Of a stretch of DNA of 64,000 bases, positions 1-9,480 are shown piece after piece. Numbering within the stretch: position 1 is the stretch's first letter; each line of letters starts with the position of its first letter. The translations under genes were made by a program, and so were the position numbers. Origin of the DNA: Rhizobium sp. BK376 (GTDB taxonomy: Bacteria; Pseudomonadota; Alphaproteobacteria; Rhizobiales; Rhizobiaceae); NCBI RefSeq assembly GCF_004341625.1, contig NZ_SLZG01000005.1:310001-374000 (forward strand), given 5' to 3'. Below the pieces are notes generated by a model. The model was not told the DNA's origin. It did no database searches and worked only from the letters and a program-made list of their open reading frames with translations.

Positions 1-350
1 CCGGAGACGACGCCGATACCGGAGACGAAACCCGCTGCCGGAACGAGCAGTTCAGAATCGTTGACGACCTTTATTCTTCCCTCAAGGCCGGAAGCGAGGT
101 CGGCTTCCAGTTGCTTGCAGTGCTCATCAGTGTCGCAACCATGCGCGCCGATTGCCGTTGCACAGAGTTTGCCGCCGGCAATCTCCTTGATGAGCGCGGC
201 AAGCGCCACGGCATCCTTTTCGCGCTCCCATACGCGCCAGTCGGAAGAGGGGACCACCTTGTCCGCGATAACGCGGTTCGCGTCCTTGATGAGGACGTGC
301 GTTTTTGTCCCGCCGATATCGATCCCTGCAATGAGGTCAGCTTGCTTCAT
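1..350 (-). CDS. BadF/BadG/BcrA/BcrD-type sugar kinase, N-terminal part only
   Basis: This is the first ~116 residues of a kinase of the ASKHA fold; the rest lies beyond the left edge. The start ATG is at 348-350 and the protein opens MKQADLIAGIDIGGTKTHVL. DIGGTKT is the phosphate-1 ATP-binding loop shared by BadF/BcrA-type proteins and N-acetylglucosamine kinases. A second acidic segment, VVNDSELLVPAAG, follows near residue 95 and matches the catalytic-Asp region of these kinases. It is divergent from the sugar ABC transporter at 475, so it probably phosphorylates the imported sugar or amino sugar in the cytoplasm. The exact substrate cannot be read from this fragment. Confidence 0.75.
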   Translation of the reverse strand, partial: MKQADLIAGIDIGGTKTHVLIKDANRVIADKVVPSSDWRVWEREKDAVALAALIKEIAGGKLCATAIGAHGCDTDEHCKQLEADLASGLEGRIKVVNDSELLVPAAGFVSGIGVVS

Positions 351-474
351 ATGGTCTGGCGCCTGTGAATAAAAAATATAGTTCGGCAAATTTACAAACT
401 ATCTAGCCAGAACGCAAGAACTATGATTTGTTAATGATCGTGGACATGCTCTAGAACGAAAAAAGGGGAGCACA
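351..474. promoter_or_regulatory. Divergent promoter region with an ATAGTTC/GAACTAT inverted repeat
   Basis: This is the AT-rich gap between the divergent kinase and sugar transporter genes. It contains ATAGTTC at 378-384 and its exact reverse complement GAACTAT at 418-424, with a further AACTAT at 397-402. Repeats of this kind between divergent catabolic genes usually mark regulator sites. No regulator gene is present on this side of the window, so the binding protein is unknown. A strong ribosome binding site (AGGGGAG) lies just before the ATG at 475. Confidence 0.35.
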
Positions 475-1725
475 ATGAAACTGACATCGATCGCAGGGCT
501 GCTGACCGCAGCGACAATCGCCTGGGGTGTTTCGGCGCCCCTTACCTACGCGACTGACATCTCTTTCTGGACATGGCGCCAGGAAGACAAGGCTGCTTAC
601 AACGAGCTGTTTTCCGATTTCACAAAGGAAAATCCGGACATCCACGTGAAGTTCGAATCCTTCCCGGACGAGAATTATCCGACGATCGTCTCCACTGCGC
701 TTGCGGGCGGCAAGGGCGGCGACGTCATTCACACCCACGCTTATGGCTGGCTGGAGCAATTCGTAAAATCCGGCTACTTCGTCAAGCAAGACAGCTCGAA
801 CATGCCCTCGCTCGCCAATATGTCGGCCGACGCGTTGCTTGCCGGCACCTACCGTGGCGACGGCCAGGTTTATTCTCTCCCCTTCGCATCTCAGACCCTC
901 GGCCTGTTCATCAACAAGGACGTTTTCCAGAAGGCCGGCCTGACGCCGCCGACCACCTGGGATGAGTTCATCACCGTATCCAAGGCGCTGAAGGAAAAGG
1001 GCATCACTCCGCTGGCAAACGGCCTCGGCACCAGCTGGTTCAACGAAATGTTCGTCGCCGCTTTCACCGGCCCGTTCCTCGGACAGGATTTCGTCTCGGA
1101 TCTGAAGACCGGCAAGGCAACCTTCAAGGACCCGCGCTATATCGCGGCGCTCAACAAACTGCTTGAGCTGCGCGACTACATGCCGACCGGCTTCGAAGGC
1201 GTTGATTACGATACCGCGGGTCAGCTTTTCGTCAGCGGGCGCGCGGCCATGCTTGCCGGCGGCAGCTTCGACATCGCCACCTACAAGAGCCAGAATCCGC
1301 AGCTCGACATGGATTTTGTCGCCCCGCCAGCCGCCAAGGCCGGTGATATTCCGCAGGCGACGAAGTTCTTCGATGGTGGCTACGCCGTAAATGCCGCCTC
1401 ACCGAACAAGGAAGCTGCCCTGAAATTGGTGGCCTGGATGGGTACCAAGGAATTCGGCGACAAGTTCACCGCTCTTCTCGGGAATATCTCGCCGATCAAG
1501 GGCGTCGAAGTGAAGGACCCGCTGCTTGCCGAGGTTGCCAAGCTCAACGAGACGGCCATGCCGCATATCAACGTGGTCTACTTCCGTTTCGAAAAGCCGA
1601 CCGGTTCCGAGTTGCTGCAGACCGACATTACGAAGATGATGAGTGGATCGATTACGCCGGACCAGCTCGGCGCCGACCTCACCAACGGTCTCGCCAAGTG
1701 GTACAAGCCTTTCCAGGGGAAGTAA
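475..1725 (+). CDS. Sugar ABC transporter, extracellular solute-binding protein (CUT1 family)
   Basis: This is the periplasmic binding protein of the 475-4612 transporter, 416 aa. It has a classical signal peptide in residues 1-26 (basic start MKLTS, hydrophobic core, and a YAT cleavage-type end before DISFWTW). The mature part has the family-1 binding protein pattern: FWTWRQ near the mature start, GGDVIHTHAYGWLEQF, SLPFASQTLGLFINKDVF and GLTPPTTWDEF, which is typical of ABC sugar-binding proteins for oligosaccharides or amino sugars. AGGGGAG precedes the ATG. The permease starts one base after the stop codon, so the genes are co-transcribed. The ligand is not determinable; a BadF-type kinase upstream would fit a sugar that is phosphorylated after uptake. 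Confidence 0.9.
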   Translation: MKLTSIAGLLTAATIAWGVSAPLTYATDISFWTWRQEDKAAYNELFSDFTKENPDIHVKFESFPDENYPTIVSTALAGGKGGDVIHTHAYGWLEQFVKSGYFVKQDSSNMPSLANMSADALLAGTYRGDGQVYSLPFASQTLGLFINKDVFQKAGLTPPTTWDEFITVSKALKEKGITPLANGLGTSWFNEMFVAAFTGPFLGQDFVSDLKTGKATFKDPRYIAALNKLLELRDYMPTGFEGVDYDTAGQLFVSGRAAMLAGGSFDIATYKSQNPQLDMDFVAPPAAKAGDIPQATKFFDGGYAVNAASPNKEAALKLVAWMGTKEFGDKFTALLGNISPIKGVEVKDPLLAEVAKLNETAMPHINVVYFRFEKPTGSELLQTDITKMMSGSITPDQLGADLTNGLAKWYKPFQGK

Positions 1726-1726
1726 G

Positions 1727-2662
1727 ATGAGCAACGACCGCCGCCGCTCCAGATCCTTTTGGCCGCGGCGCCGGTCGTTGTGGATTCTCTTCCTGCTGCT
1801 GCCGGCCCTGACCGTCATGACGCTCTTTGTCGTATGGCCGCTCTTGTCGGCCCTGCGCTTCGCGTTCTACGACTTCAATGGTCTGTTGCCGTCGCATTTC
1901 ATCGGTCTCGAAAACTTCCGAAAGGTGCTGTTCGAAGAGCCCTATAGCGGTTGGACCTACAATGCCTTCTGGCATAACGTCATCGTTTTCGTCTCGCTGA
2001 TGATTTTTGAAAATGGCACGGCCTTTCTCGTTGCCTTCGCACTGCTGAAGGGCCTGCCGGGACATCGCATTCACCAGGTGATCGTCTTCCTGCCGGTCGT
2101 TCTGTCTTCGGTCATTGTCGGCTTTCTCTGGAAGCTTTTCCTGAACCCGATCTTCGGTCTGGTGAACGGCGCACTGGCACTTGTTCACATTCAGGGGCCA
2201 GCCTGGCTTGGCAATGAAAACACGGCGCTCGGCAGCATCATATTTGCCAATATCTGGCACTGGCTCGGTTTCCCGACGCTCGTCCTTCTTGCCGGCATGC
2301 AGCGGATTTCCGCGGAAGTGATCGAGGCCGCCCGTCTGGACGGCGCCGGCGACTATGTTCTCTTGCGACGCATCATCTGGCCGCTGATCGCGCCGAGCGT
2401 CACGATCGTCTGCATCCTGACCTTCATTGGCAGCTTCAACTGGTTTGAAATCCCTTATGTCATGGCCGGCCTCACCGGTTCGCCTGGCGGTTCGACCGAC
2501 GTTCTGGGTCTCTATTTCTACCGCACGGCATTCGGCAGCGTGACGAACGGGATCCAGGATTTCGGGCAGGGTAGCGCCCTCGCGGTCCTGATGTTCATCT
2601 TCGTGGCCGGCTTTTCGTTCGTTGCCTTGCGTTTCCTTCGCCGCCGCGAAATTCAGCTCTAG
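1727..2662 (+). CDS. Sugar ABC transporter permease (MalF/UgpA-like)
   Basis: This is an inner-membrane channel subunit of 311 aa. An in-frame upstream start at 1643 would run into the binding-protein gene; ATG 1727, one base after its stop, gives the natural MSNDRRR start with a basic cytoplasmic tail and is chosen. About six hydrophobic segments are visible, the first at residues 17-40. The EAA loop that docks the ATPase is at about residues 200-225 (EAARLDGAGDYVLL followed by the IIWPLIAP segment). Order and spacing put it in an operon with the binding protein before it and the second permease after it. Confidence 0.9.
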   Translation: MSNDRRRSRSFWPRRRSLWILFLLLPALTVMTLFVVWPLLSALRFAFYDFNGLLPSHFIGLENFRKVLFEEPYSGWTYNAFWHNVIVFVSLMIFENGTAFLVAFALLKGLPGHRIHQVIVFLPVVLSSVIVGFLWKLFLNPIFGLVNGALALVHIQGPAWLGNENTALGSIIFANIWHWLGFPTLVLLAGMQRISAEVIEAARLDGAGDYVLLRRIIWPLIAPSVTIVCILTFIGSFNWFEIPYVMAGLTGSPGGSTDVLGLYFYRTAFGSVTNGIQDFGQGSALAVLMFIFVAGFSFVALRFLRRREIQL

Positions 2663-2707
2663 AGATCGGGCCTTGCTGTCGTCCCTTTCAACCCTGCGAG
2701 ACAAGAC

Positions 2708-3538
2708 ATGAACAATTCCAACGAGTGGGTGAAGAACGGCTTCATTCAGGCGCTGCTCGCGCTGAATGCGCTGATCATGCTCTATCCGCTCTTTGTCATG
2801 GTGCTTTCGGCTTTCAAGACAAATGCGGAGATCTTCAGTTCGCCCTTCGCATTGCCGAACAGCCTTTCCTTCGCAAACCTGCAGAAGGTCTGGGACCAGA
2901 CGAATTTCCTTCGCTACATGCTGAATTCCTTTGGCGTTACATTTGCTTCGATCGCGCTGATCCTGATCTTCGGCACGATGGCGGCCTATGCGATTGCGCG
3001 CTACGAGTTCCGGCTTGGAGGCGCCGTGCTGATGTTCTTCATCAGCGGCATGACGGTGCCTCTGAAGCTTGCGATCATTCCGCTCTTCATCCAGCTCAAC
3101 GCCTTGCATCTGATCGACACCTATGCCGGTCTCGTCCTTGTCTATGTTGCAATGGGACTGCCGTCGGCCGTCTTCATCCTCACCGGCTTTCTGCGGACCT
3201 TGCCGCGCGAACTGGAAGAATCCGCCCGCATGGACGGTGCGAGCGAATTGTTGATCATGCTTCGCATCATGCTGCCTCTGGCAAAGCCCGCGATGGTCAT
3301 CGTGATGATCCAGAACGCCGTCCCGATCTGGAATGACTTCTTCTTCCCGCTGATCCTGATCACCTCCGATGACCTGAAGACATTGCCGCAGGGGCTTACT
3401 GTCTTCATCGGCGAATTCACCACCGATTGGGGCGTCATGTTCACGGGCTTGACGCTCGCGGCGCTGCCGATCACGCTGCTTTATATCGTCCTCTCCAAGC
3501 AATTCATCGCCGGCATCACGCAAGGCGCGGTGAAGTAG
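2708..3538 (+). CDS. Sugar ABC transporter permease (MalG/UgpE-like)
   Basis: This is the second membrane subunit, 276 aa, and pairs with the 1727 permease to form the channel. It begins with a short cytoplasmic segment and a first membrane helix around residues 13-35. The EAA-type loop EESARMDGASELLIMLRIML lies at about residues 170-190, followed by the PLAKPA turn. Its length and its NAVPIWNDFFFPLILI segment near the C terminus are typical of CUT1 MalG-type permeases. It sits 45 bases after the first permease and 21 bases before the ATPase gene. Confidence 0.9.
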   Translation: MNNSNEWVKNGFIQALLALNALIMLYPLFVMVLSAFKTNAEIFSSPFALPNSLSFANLQKVWDQTNFLRYMLNSFGVTFASIALILIFGTMAAYAIARYEFRLGGAVLMFFISGMTVPLKLAIIPLFIQLNALHLIDTYAGLVLVYVAMGLPSAVFILTGFLRTLPRELEESARMDGASELLIMLRIMLPLAKPAMVIVMIQNAVPIWNDFFFPLILITSDDLKTLPQGLTVFIGEFTTDWGVMFTGLTLAALPITLLYIVLSKQFIAGITQGAVK

Positions 3539-3559
3539 GTTGCCCAACAAGGAAGTTCC

Positions 3560-4612
3560 ATGAGCTCTGTCCAAATTCGCAATGTCAGCAAGAGCTATGC
3601 CCAGACCAGCATCATCAAGGACATTTCGGTCGATATTCCCGATGGCGAGTTCGTCGTTCTCGTCGGCCCTTCCGGTTGCGGAAAATCGACGCTTCTAAGG
3701 ATGATCGCGGGTCTGGAAGAGATCACCGGCGGCGAAATCGAAATAGCGGGAAAGGTGATCAACGACGTCGCGCCAAAATCGCGCGATATCGCCATGGTAT
3801 TCCAAAACTACGCTCTCTATCCGCATATGACTATCCGGCAGAACATGGAGTTCGCCCTCTCGCTGAAGAAAGTGCCGAAGCCGGAGATCGACGCCAAGGT
3901 GAAACGGGCCGCCGCAATCCTTGGCCTCGGCGACCTGCTGGAACGCTATCCGAGGCAGCTTTCCGGCGGCCAGCGCCAGCGCGTTGCCATGGGGAGGGCG
4001 ATCGTGCGCGACCCCAAGGTATTTCTGTTCGACGAGCCGCTGTCCAACCTCGATGCGAAACTGCGCGTCCAGATGCGGGCGGAGATCAAGGCCCTGCATC
4101 AGCGGCTGAAGACCACGACGGTCTATGTCACGCATGATCAGGTCGAAGCGATGACCATGGCGGATCGGATCGTCGTCATGCGTTCCGGTGTCGTCGAGCA
4201 GGCCGGTGTCCCTCTCGAGCTCTATGACGATCCGGCGAATATCTTCGTCGCACAATTCATCGGCTCGCCCGCCATGAACCTCATTGAAGGGAAGATCAGT
4301 GCCGGGGCATTCGAAACGGAGGACGGCGTGAGACTTGCTCTGCCCGTCTCTGATGTCGTCGACGGCCAGAAAGTGTCCTACGGCATCCGGCCGGAACACA
4401 TTCGGCTTTCGGATGAGGGCGTTCCCGGCACGATCTACATCATCGAGCCGACCGGCGCTTCGACTGAAGTGATCGTCCAGGCAGGCGCCCAGCAGATTGC
4501 CCTTACCGCGCACGAACGCCTGCACCTTCAACCCGGACAACAGGTCTGCCTGGCGATCGACACTGCCAAGGTGTGTCTGTTTGACAGCGACGGCCGGCGG
4601 ATCAGGTCTTGA
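3560..4612 (+). CDS. Sugar ABC transporter ATP-binding protein (MalK/UgpC/MsmX-like)
   Basis: This is the cytoplasmic ATPase subunit that powers the sugar transporter, 350 aa. Walker A is GPSGCGKST at residues 36-44, the Q-loop is MVFQNYALYPHMT, the ABC signature LSGGQRQR is near residue 133, Walker B is VFLFDEPLSNLDAKLR near 155, and the switch histidine is in VTHDQVEAM. The C-terminal ~120 residues form the TOBE/OB regulatory domain of CUT1 ATPases (SYGIRPEHIRLSDEG). The next gene, a dehydrogenase, starts 11 bases after the stop. Confidence 0.95.
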   Translation: MSSVQIRNVSKSYAQTSIIKDISVDIPDGEFVVLVGPSGCGKSTLLRMIAGLEEITGGEIEIAGKVINDVAPKSRDIAMVFQNYALYPHMTIRQNMEFALSLKKVPKPEIDAKVKRAAAILGLGDLLERYPRQLSGGQRQRVAMGRAIVRDPKVFLFDEPLSNLDAKLRVQMRAEIKALHQRLKTTTVYVTHDQVEAMTMADRIVVMRSGVVEQAGVPLELYDDPANIFVAQFIGSPAMNLIEGKISAGAFETEDGVRLALPVSDVVDGQKVSYGIRPEHIRLSDEGVPGTIYIIEPTGASTEVIVQAGAQQIALTAHERLHLQPGQQVCLAIDTAKVCLFDSDGRRIRS

Positions 4613-4623
4613 GGAGATAACCC

Positions 4624-5397
4624 ATGGCGGATAGCCAGAGAAAATGCGCGGTTATCACCGGCGGGGGGTCCGGCATCGGGGCGGCGACGTCCCGCGCCCT
4701 TGCCCGCGCGGGCTATGACGTCGTCATCAATTATAGCCGCAATCGCGATGGCGCCGAGGCCGTTGCCGAGCAATGCAGGGCAGAAGGCGGCGAAGCGATC
4801 ACCGCTGTCGGCGATATTGCCGATGATGAAGCGTGCCGGGCGATCGTCGATGCTGCCCTCGGGCGCTTCGGCCGCATCGATGCCTTGGTCAACAATGCCG
4901 GTGTGACGCGCCATGCCCCGGCGGCTGATCTCGCCGCATCGAACGCCGTGGATTTCCAACATATCTTCAGCGTCAATGTGACCGGCACCTATCAGATGAT
5001 CCGCGCTGCCGTCCCCTTTCTCAAGCAGACCGACAGCGGTTCCATCGTGAACGTGTCTTCGGATTCGGCCTTCTCCGGCGATGGCTCGTCGCTTGCCTAT
5101 GCCGCCTCAAAGGGTGCGGTCAACACCATGACGATCGGATTGGCGCGGACGCTGGCGCCGGCAATCCGCGTCAATGCGGTCTGCCCCGGCTTCGTCGATA
5201 CGACATGGGCGCTCGCCTGGCACGACGAGGAATCCTACAGGGTTTTCAAAGAGGGCTTGATCGCAGCCGCGCCGCTCCACAGCATTCCAGATGCGCTAGA
5301 CATCGCCGACGCCATTCTCTGGTTGACCGACCGGGCGACAAGAGTGACCGGTCAGTGCCTTGTCATCGACAGCGGAATGCATCTCACAGCTGGATAG
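4624..5397 (+). CDS. Short-chain dehydrogenase/reductase (classical SDR)
   Basis: This is an NAD(P)-dependent oxidoreductase of 257 aa. The Rossmann motif TGGGSGIG is near residues 12-19, NNAG appears in VNNAGVTRH, Ser146 lies in VNVSS, and the catalytic pair is Tyr159/Lys163 (YAASK). The C terminus ends with TGQCLVIDSGMHL, the usual SDR closing element. Being the last gene of the sugar-transport operon, it probably oxidises or reduces the imported sugar or a product of it. Many such proteins are annotated as 3-oxoacyl-ACP reductase-like, but the context argues against a fatty-acid role. It is convergent with the biotin operon, with 51 bases between the stops. Confidence 0.88.
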   Translation: MADSQRKCAVITGGGSGIGAATSRALARAGYDVVINYSRNRDGAEAVAEQCRAEGGEAITAVGDIADDEACRAIVDAALGRFGRIDALVNNAGVTRHAPAADLAASNAVDFQHIFSVNVTGTYQMIRAAVPFLKQTDSGSIVNVSSDSAFSGDGSSLAYAASKGAVNTMTIGLARTLAPAIRVNAVCPGFVDTTWALAWHDEESYRVFKEGLIAAAPLHSIPDALDIADAILWLTDRATRVTGQCLVIDSGMHLTAG

Positions 5398-5448
5398 CAA
5401 GAGATATCGGGCCAGTTTCGGCAAGGTATTGGACAACGCCGCCCGACC

Positions 5449-6438
5449 CTAAGCCCGAATGATCACGGATCCTCCCGAAAGGCCCGCGCCGGCAGCGGTC
5501 AAAAGCAAAGTTTCACCCTCGGCGAATCTCGTTTCGCGGTTGGCAAGAGACAGGGACAGCGGGATGGTTGCCGCGGATGAATTGCCGTAGGTTTCGATCG
5601 TCCTGACGATCGTGGCTTTCTCGATGCCGAGATTGTCGCAAACTGCGTCGAACATTCGCGCATTGGCTTGATGGGGTATGAAGCAGTCGATATCCCCCGC
5701 GGACACGCCTGCCTGTTCCATCGCCTTCCGCGACGTCCTAGTCATCAGATCGACCGCGCGAGAAAAAACCTCGCGCCCGTTCCGCATCGTCATCAGAAAT
5801 TCGACCGCACCGATCTCCGCGGAAAAAGGCCGATTGCTGCCGCCGGCTGGTATCTGGATCAGATCATAGCCACTGCCATCCGACGAAAGATCCGCAGAGA
5901 GAAGGCCGCGCTTGATATCTCGATCCGGCACGAGCACGACTGCGCCTGCCGCATCGGCGAAAAGTACGGCGCTTGCCCTTTCGGCAGGATTGATGCGGCG
6001 GCTGAGGATATTGGCAGCCACCACCAGCACCGGGCAGCCATGTGCTTTTACGAAGCCATCTGCCAGCGTGAGTGCATAAAGAAACCCGGAGCAGGCACCC
6101 GCAAGATCGATCGCACCGGATTTTTCAAGACCCAGCTTGTGCGCGAGCAGCGGCGCCGATGGCGGCAGAAGATGGTCGGGCGTTGAGGTAGCGAGTAGCG
6201 TCAGTGCGACGTCCGACCGGGTGAGCGCCGCATCATCGAGCGCCATCTGCCCGGCTGCCGCAGCAAGGCCGCTCAACGTTTCGCCGTCCTCGGCCCAATA
6301 GCGCGTGCGGATACCGGTCCGGCGCTCGATCCACCCTGTCTCAAGCCCGAGGCGGGCTTCGATTTCCTCATTGTCGACGCATCTTGTCGGCACCGCGTGT
6401 CCGAAGCCGGCCATATGGGAAGAAGGGCTCGGGACCAT
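5449..6438 (-). CDS. bioZ: BioZ, 3-oxoacyl-ACP synthase III-like enzyme for biotin precursor synthesis
   Basis: This is a FabH-like condensing enzyme of 329 aa and the last gene of bioBFDAZ. The thiolase-fold catalytic triad is complete: Cys116 in [12 protein letters not shown], His256 in [11 protein letters not shown] and Asn286 in [12 protein letters not shown]. In rhizobia and Agrobacterium, BioZ makes the pimeloyl-ACP-type precursor (reported as condensation of a glutaryl thioester with malonyl-ACP), replacing BioC/BioH. Its start codon overlaps the bioA stop codon by one base (TGATG), so translation is probably coupled. A housekeeping FabH is the alternative by sequence alone; the operon position settles it. 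Confidence 0.92.
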   Translation of the reverse strand: MVPSPSSHMAGFGHAVPTRCVDNEEIEARLGLETGWIERRTGIRTRYWAEDGETLSGLAAAAGQMALDDAALTRSDVALTLLATSTPDHLLPPSAPLLAHKLGLEKSGAIDLAGACSGFLYALTLADGFVKAHGCPVLVVAANILSRRINPAERASAVLFADAAGAVVLVPDRDIKRGLLSADLSSDGSGYDLIQIPAGGSNRPFSAEIGAVEFLMTMRNGREVFSRAVDLMTRTSRKAMEQAGVSAGDIDCFIPHQANARMFDAVCDNLGIEKATIVRTIETYGNSSAATIPLSLSLANRETRFAEGETLLLTAAGAGLSGGSVIIRA

Positions 6439-7703
6439 CAGACGCTATTCCCGATGATTGACGCCACCTCGTCGATGGCCTCATAGGCGCGCGCAAGCTC
6501 ATCGTCGGTAACGCAATAAGGCGGCATGAGGTAAAGGACGTTGCCGAGCGGACGGATGAGCAGGCCGCGCTCGCGGAACAATCTGCGCATACGCGGACCA
6601 ACATCGGCCAGATAGCCGGACGATGGTACTGACAAATCGAGTGCTGCAATCGTCCCTATTTGCCGAACGTTGTCGAACCTCGCATCCTCGGCATATCGCG
6701 CCAGGATCTGCCGATGCGCGACTTCAAGATTCCGAACGCGATCCAGAACCGGCTCACTACGCCAGATCTCGAGATTGGCGACCGCCGCAGCGCAGGCGAT
6801 CGGATTGGCGGTGTAAGAACTCGAATGAAAGAAGGTCTTCCGTCTGTCCGTCGACAGATGGGCGTCAAAGATATCGGCGGTGCAGAGCGTGGCCGCGAGC
6901 GGTATCGCGCCGCCGGTCAGTCCCTTGGATGTACACAGGATGTCAGGGACGATCTCTGCCTGCTCACAGGCGAACATCGTGCCGGTCCGGCCCCAGCCAG
7001 TCATCACTTCGTCGGCAATGAAAAGGCATCCATATCGCGCGGCGATATGCTTCAATCCTGCAAGGACGGCCGGGCTGTATGTCCTCATCCCGCCGGCCCC
7101 GAGAACCAGGGGCTCGATCAGCAAGGCCGCGACGCGTCCCTTGCGGCAGAACGCCTCGAACCGATCGAGCGTGTCTTGCTCATGTCCCCTTTCTGGAAAG
7201 GGAATCCGATCCACGTCAAACAACAGCGGCTCGTAGGCGGCGTTGAAAACACCGCGCTCCCCAGCCGACATCGTACCGATCGTATCACCGTGATAGCTGT
7301 TCTCCATCACCACGATGCGATTGCGCGGTTCGCCCTGATTGTGGAAGTAGCCGAGCGCCATTTTGATAGCCACCTCGACCGAGGTGGAGCCGCTGTCGGA
7401 ATAAAACACATGCTTCAGTCCGGGCGGAGCAATCTCGATCAAACCGCTGGCGAGCCGCTCGGCCGGCTCGTGCGAGAACTCGGCGAAAATGATCTGGTCG
7501 AAACTCTCGGTCGCAGCGCGAATTGCCTCCATGATTACAGGATGCCGGTGGCCATGCGTAATGACCCACCATGACGAAATGGCATCGAGAATGCGCTTGC
7601 CCTCCTCGTCGACGAGATAGGCGCCTTTCGTCGATACGATGCGTTTCATCGGCGGTTCGAGTGCGTGTTGTGTGAAGGGGTGCCAGACCGCTGATCGGTT
7701 CAT
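6438..7703 (-). CDS. bioA: Adenosylmethionine-8-amino-7-oxononanoate aminotransferase
   Basis: This is a class III PLP-dependent aminotransferase of 421 aa. It converts 7-keto-8-aminopelargonate to 7,8-diaminopelargonate using S-adenosylmethionine as amino donor. The opening WHPFTQH is the BioA hallmark, and [33 protein letters not shown] and the PLP lysine in CTSKGLTGG follow in the family order. A longer frame begins far upstream inside bioD; the ATG at 7701-7703 is chosen because it overlaps the bioD stop by the ATGA arrangement and gives the usual N terminus. Confidence 0.96.
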   Translation of the reverse strand: MNRSAVWHPFTQHALEPPMKRIVSTKGAYLVDEEGKRILDAISSWWVITHGHRHPVIMEAIRAATESFDQIIFAEFSHEPAERLASGLIEIAPPGLKHVFYSDSGSTSVEVAIKMALGYFHNQGEPRNRIVVMENSYHGDTIGTMSAGERGVFNAAYEPLLFDVDRIPFPERGHEQDTLDRFEAFCRKGRVAALLIEPLVLGAGGMRTYSPAVLAGLKHIAARYGCLFIADEVMTGWGRTGTMFACEQAEIVPDILCTSKGLTGGAIPLAATLCTADIFDAHLSTDRRKTFFHSSSYTANPIACAAAVANLEIWRSEPVLDRVRNLEVAHRQILARYAEDARFDNVRQIGTIAALDLSVPSSGYLADVGPRMRRLFRERGLLIRPLGNVLYLMPPYCVTDDELARAYEAIDEVASIIGNSV

Positions 7704-8338
7704 TGCGATGCCTCGACAAAGGTCGCCAGATCGAAATTCTGCAGGAATGCCTGACGAAGCGTGAGATGATTTATGACCGGAAGCGGCGGCAGGCGACCAA
7801 GTGAACGAATCCCGCTCATTTCCATGATGATGCGTTGTGTCTCGTGGTTTTCGTCGCCGATGAACGCAATGCCGAATATCGGAATAGCGCGGCGCTTCAT
7901 CGCTTCGAGCGACAGAAGCGTATGGTTGATCGTACCCAGTGATGTTCGGGCACACAGGATGGCTGGGAGCTGCCATCGGGCGAAAATATCGGCGAAGACC
8001 ATCTTGTCTGAGAGCGGCACCAGAAGTCCGCCCGCCCCTTCGATAACCAGTGGGCCACTGGTTTGCGGTGGAGTAAGACTGTCGGCATCAATCGAGATAC
8101 CGTCGATGCGGGCGGAGAGGTGCGGCGAAGCGGGTGTCGCAAGCCGGTAGGCCTCCGGCAGGATACGTCCTCTGGGCGCGCCTGAGAGCCGCAGCACGGC
8201 CTCGCTATCGGTCTCCTCATCGAGACCCGACTGCACGGGCTTCCAATAAAAAGCATCCAGGGCGACCGTCAGCGCGGCCGAGAAGATCGTCTTGCCGATG
8301 CCGGTATCCGTGCCGGTGATGACATACCTCGGGATCAC
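7700..8338 (-). CDS. bioD: Dethiobiotin synthetase
   Basis: This enzyme of 212 aa closes the ureido ring of dethiobiotin from 7,8-diaminopelargonate, CO2 and ATP. The P-loop GTDTGIGKT is at residues 8-16, followed by YWKPVQSG (substrate region) and [12 protein letters not shown], the acidic/Gly segment diagnostic of BioD. It overlaps bioF upstream and bioA downstream by four bases each, so the operon is tightly coupled. The length is slightly under the ~225 aa of the E. coli protein, which is normal for the family. Confidence 0.95.
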   Translation of the reverse strand: MIPRYVITGTDTGIGKTIFSAALTVALDAFYWKPVQSGLDEETDSEAVLRLSGAPRGRILPEAYRLATPASPHLSARIDGISIDADSLTPPQTSGPLVIEGAGGLLVPLSDKMVFADIFARWQLPAILCARTSLGTINHTLLSLEAMKRRAIPIFGIAFIGDENHETQRIIMEMSGIRSLGRLPPLPVINHLTLRQAFLQNFDLATFVEASQ

Positions 8339-9480
8339 GATTTCACTCCCTCGAACGCGTCGGCAAGTCGCTCGACCATGCTAGCAATCTGGTCCTCATC
8401 AACGTTGAGAGTGATGGAAATTCTCAGACGCGCGGTTCCATCAGGCACGGTCGGCGGCCGAATGGCTCTTACGTCGAAACCGTCAGCCCGCATGCGCTCG
8501 GCAATTCGGAGCGCGCGGTCATTGTCGTTAACGATGACCGGCATGATTTGCGAACCGCTGGGATCGATGCCGAGCTTCGATTTCAATTGTTCGCCGGCAA
8601 AGTCGATCAAGTTTTTGAGGCGCAAGCGGCGCTCAGGCTCAGTGTCGATGATCCGCAACGCCTCGCGCACGCCGGCTGCGATTAACGGAGACGGCGCGGT
8701 CGAATAGATGAAGTTGCGCGCGCGATTGATCATATAGTCGGCGAGAACCGCCGGCAGCTCCAAAAGCGCGCCGGACATTCCCATAGCCTTGCCGCAAGTG
8801 TGCAACACCAGCACGTTGCCGCGGCTTTCCAAGCCTGATGCAAGGCCGCGACCTCCGGGACCGAATACGCCCGTGGCGTGTGCCTCATCGACGACCAGAA
8901 ATCCCTCGTACCTATCGGCGAGCTCCGCAAGCTCGGATACCTTCGCTCGGTCCCCGTCCATCGAATAAAGGCTTTCGACGGCGATCCAGGGAGAACCTCT
9001 ACCGCCGCGTGCCCGCCAATTCCGGATCGCTACATCGAAGGCCCCCACATCATTGTGCGGGACGGCCAAAGCCTCGGCTTTGCTTGCGGAAATGCCATCT
9101 CGGGCGCTCGCATGGATCAGCGTGTCGTAGACGATGAGGTCGTCGCGCTGCGGCAAGGTTGAAAAGAGCGAGACGTTCGCCGCAAATCCATTGCTGAAAT
9201 AAAGGGCCTTCTCCACTCCGAAGAACGCTGCAGCCTCCGCCTCGAGTTCTTCATGTTCGGGATGATTGCCCCGCAGCAACCGGGATCCGCCCGCGCCCAT
9301 TGGAACCCCGCGATCGATTGCGGCCGCTGTCGCCGCCTTGAGACGCGGGGCATTGGCTAGCCCGAGATAATCGTTGGAGGTGAAATCTACGCCTTGCTGC
9401 GAGGCGAGAGTGCGAAACCGCGATCTACGCGTTAAACCGGCAAGCTTAGCCTCGTAGCGGGCGAGTGCCGGAGAATTCAT
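8335..9480 (-). CDS. bioF: 8-amino-7-oxononanoate synthase
   Basis: This is a PLP enzyme of the alpha-oxoamine synthase family, 381 aa. It condenses a pimeloyl thioester with alanine, releasing CO2. Motifs seen are [15 protein letters not shown] near residue 34, [19 protein letters not shown], the PLP-stacking region [17 protein letters not shown] and the Schiff-base lysine in [14 protein letters not shown]. The order and the total length agree with BioF. It overlaps bioB by four bases and bioD by four bases. Confidence 0.95.
   Translation of the reverse strand: MNSPALARYEAKLAGLTRRSRFRTLASQQGVDFTSNDYLGLANAPRLKAATAAAIDRGVPMGAGGSRLLRGNHPEHEELEAEAAAFFGVEKALYFSNGFAANVSLFSTLPQRDDLIVYDTLIHASARDGISASKAEALAVPHNDVGAFDVAIRNWRARGGRGSPWIAVESLYSMDGDRAKVSELAELADRYEGFLVVDEAHATGVFGPGGRGLASGLESRGNVLVLHTCGKAMGMSGALLELPAVLADYMINRARNFIYSTAPSPLIAAGVREALRIIDTEPERRLRLKNLIDFAGEQLKSKLGIDPSGSQIMPVIVNDNDRALRIAERMRADGFDVRAIRPPTVPDGTARLRISITLNVDEDQIASMVERLADAFEGVKS

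Noticed and set aside
1679..3574. Minus-strand open frame of 631 codons opposite the two sugar permeases
   Set aside because: It is a shadow of two clear permease genes; the translation is extremely rich in charged residues and Gln/His and has no membrane or domain pattern.
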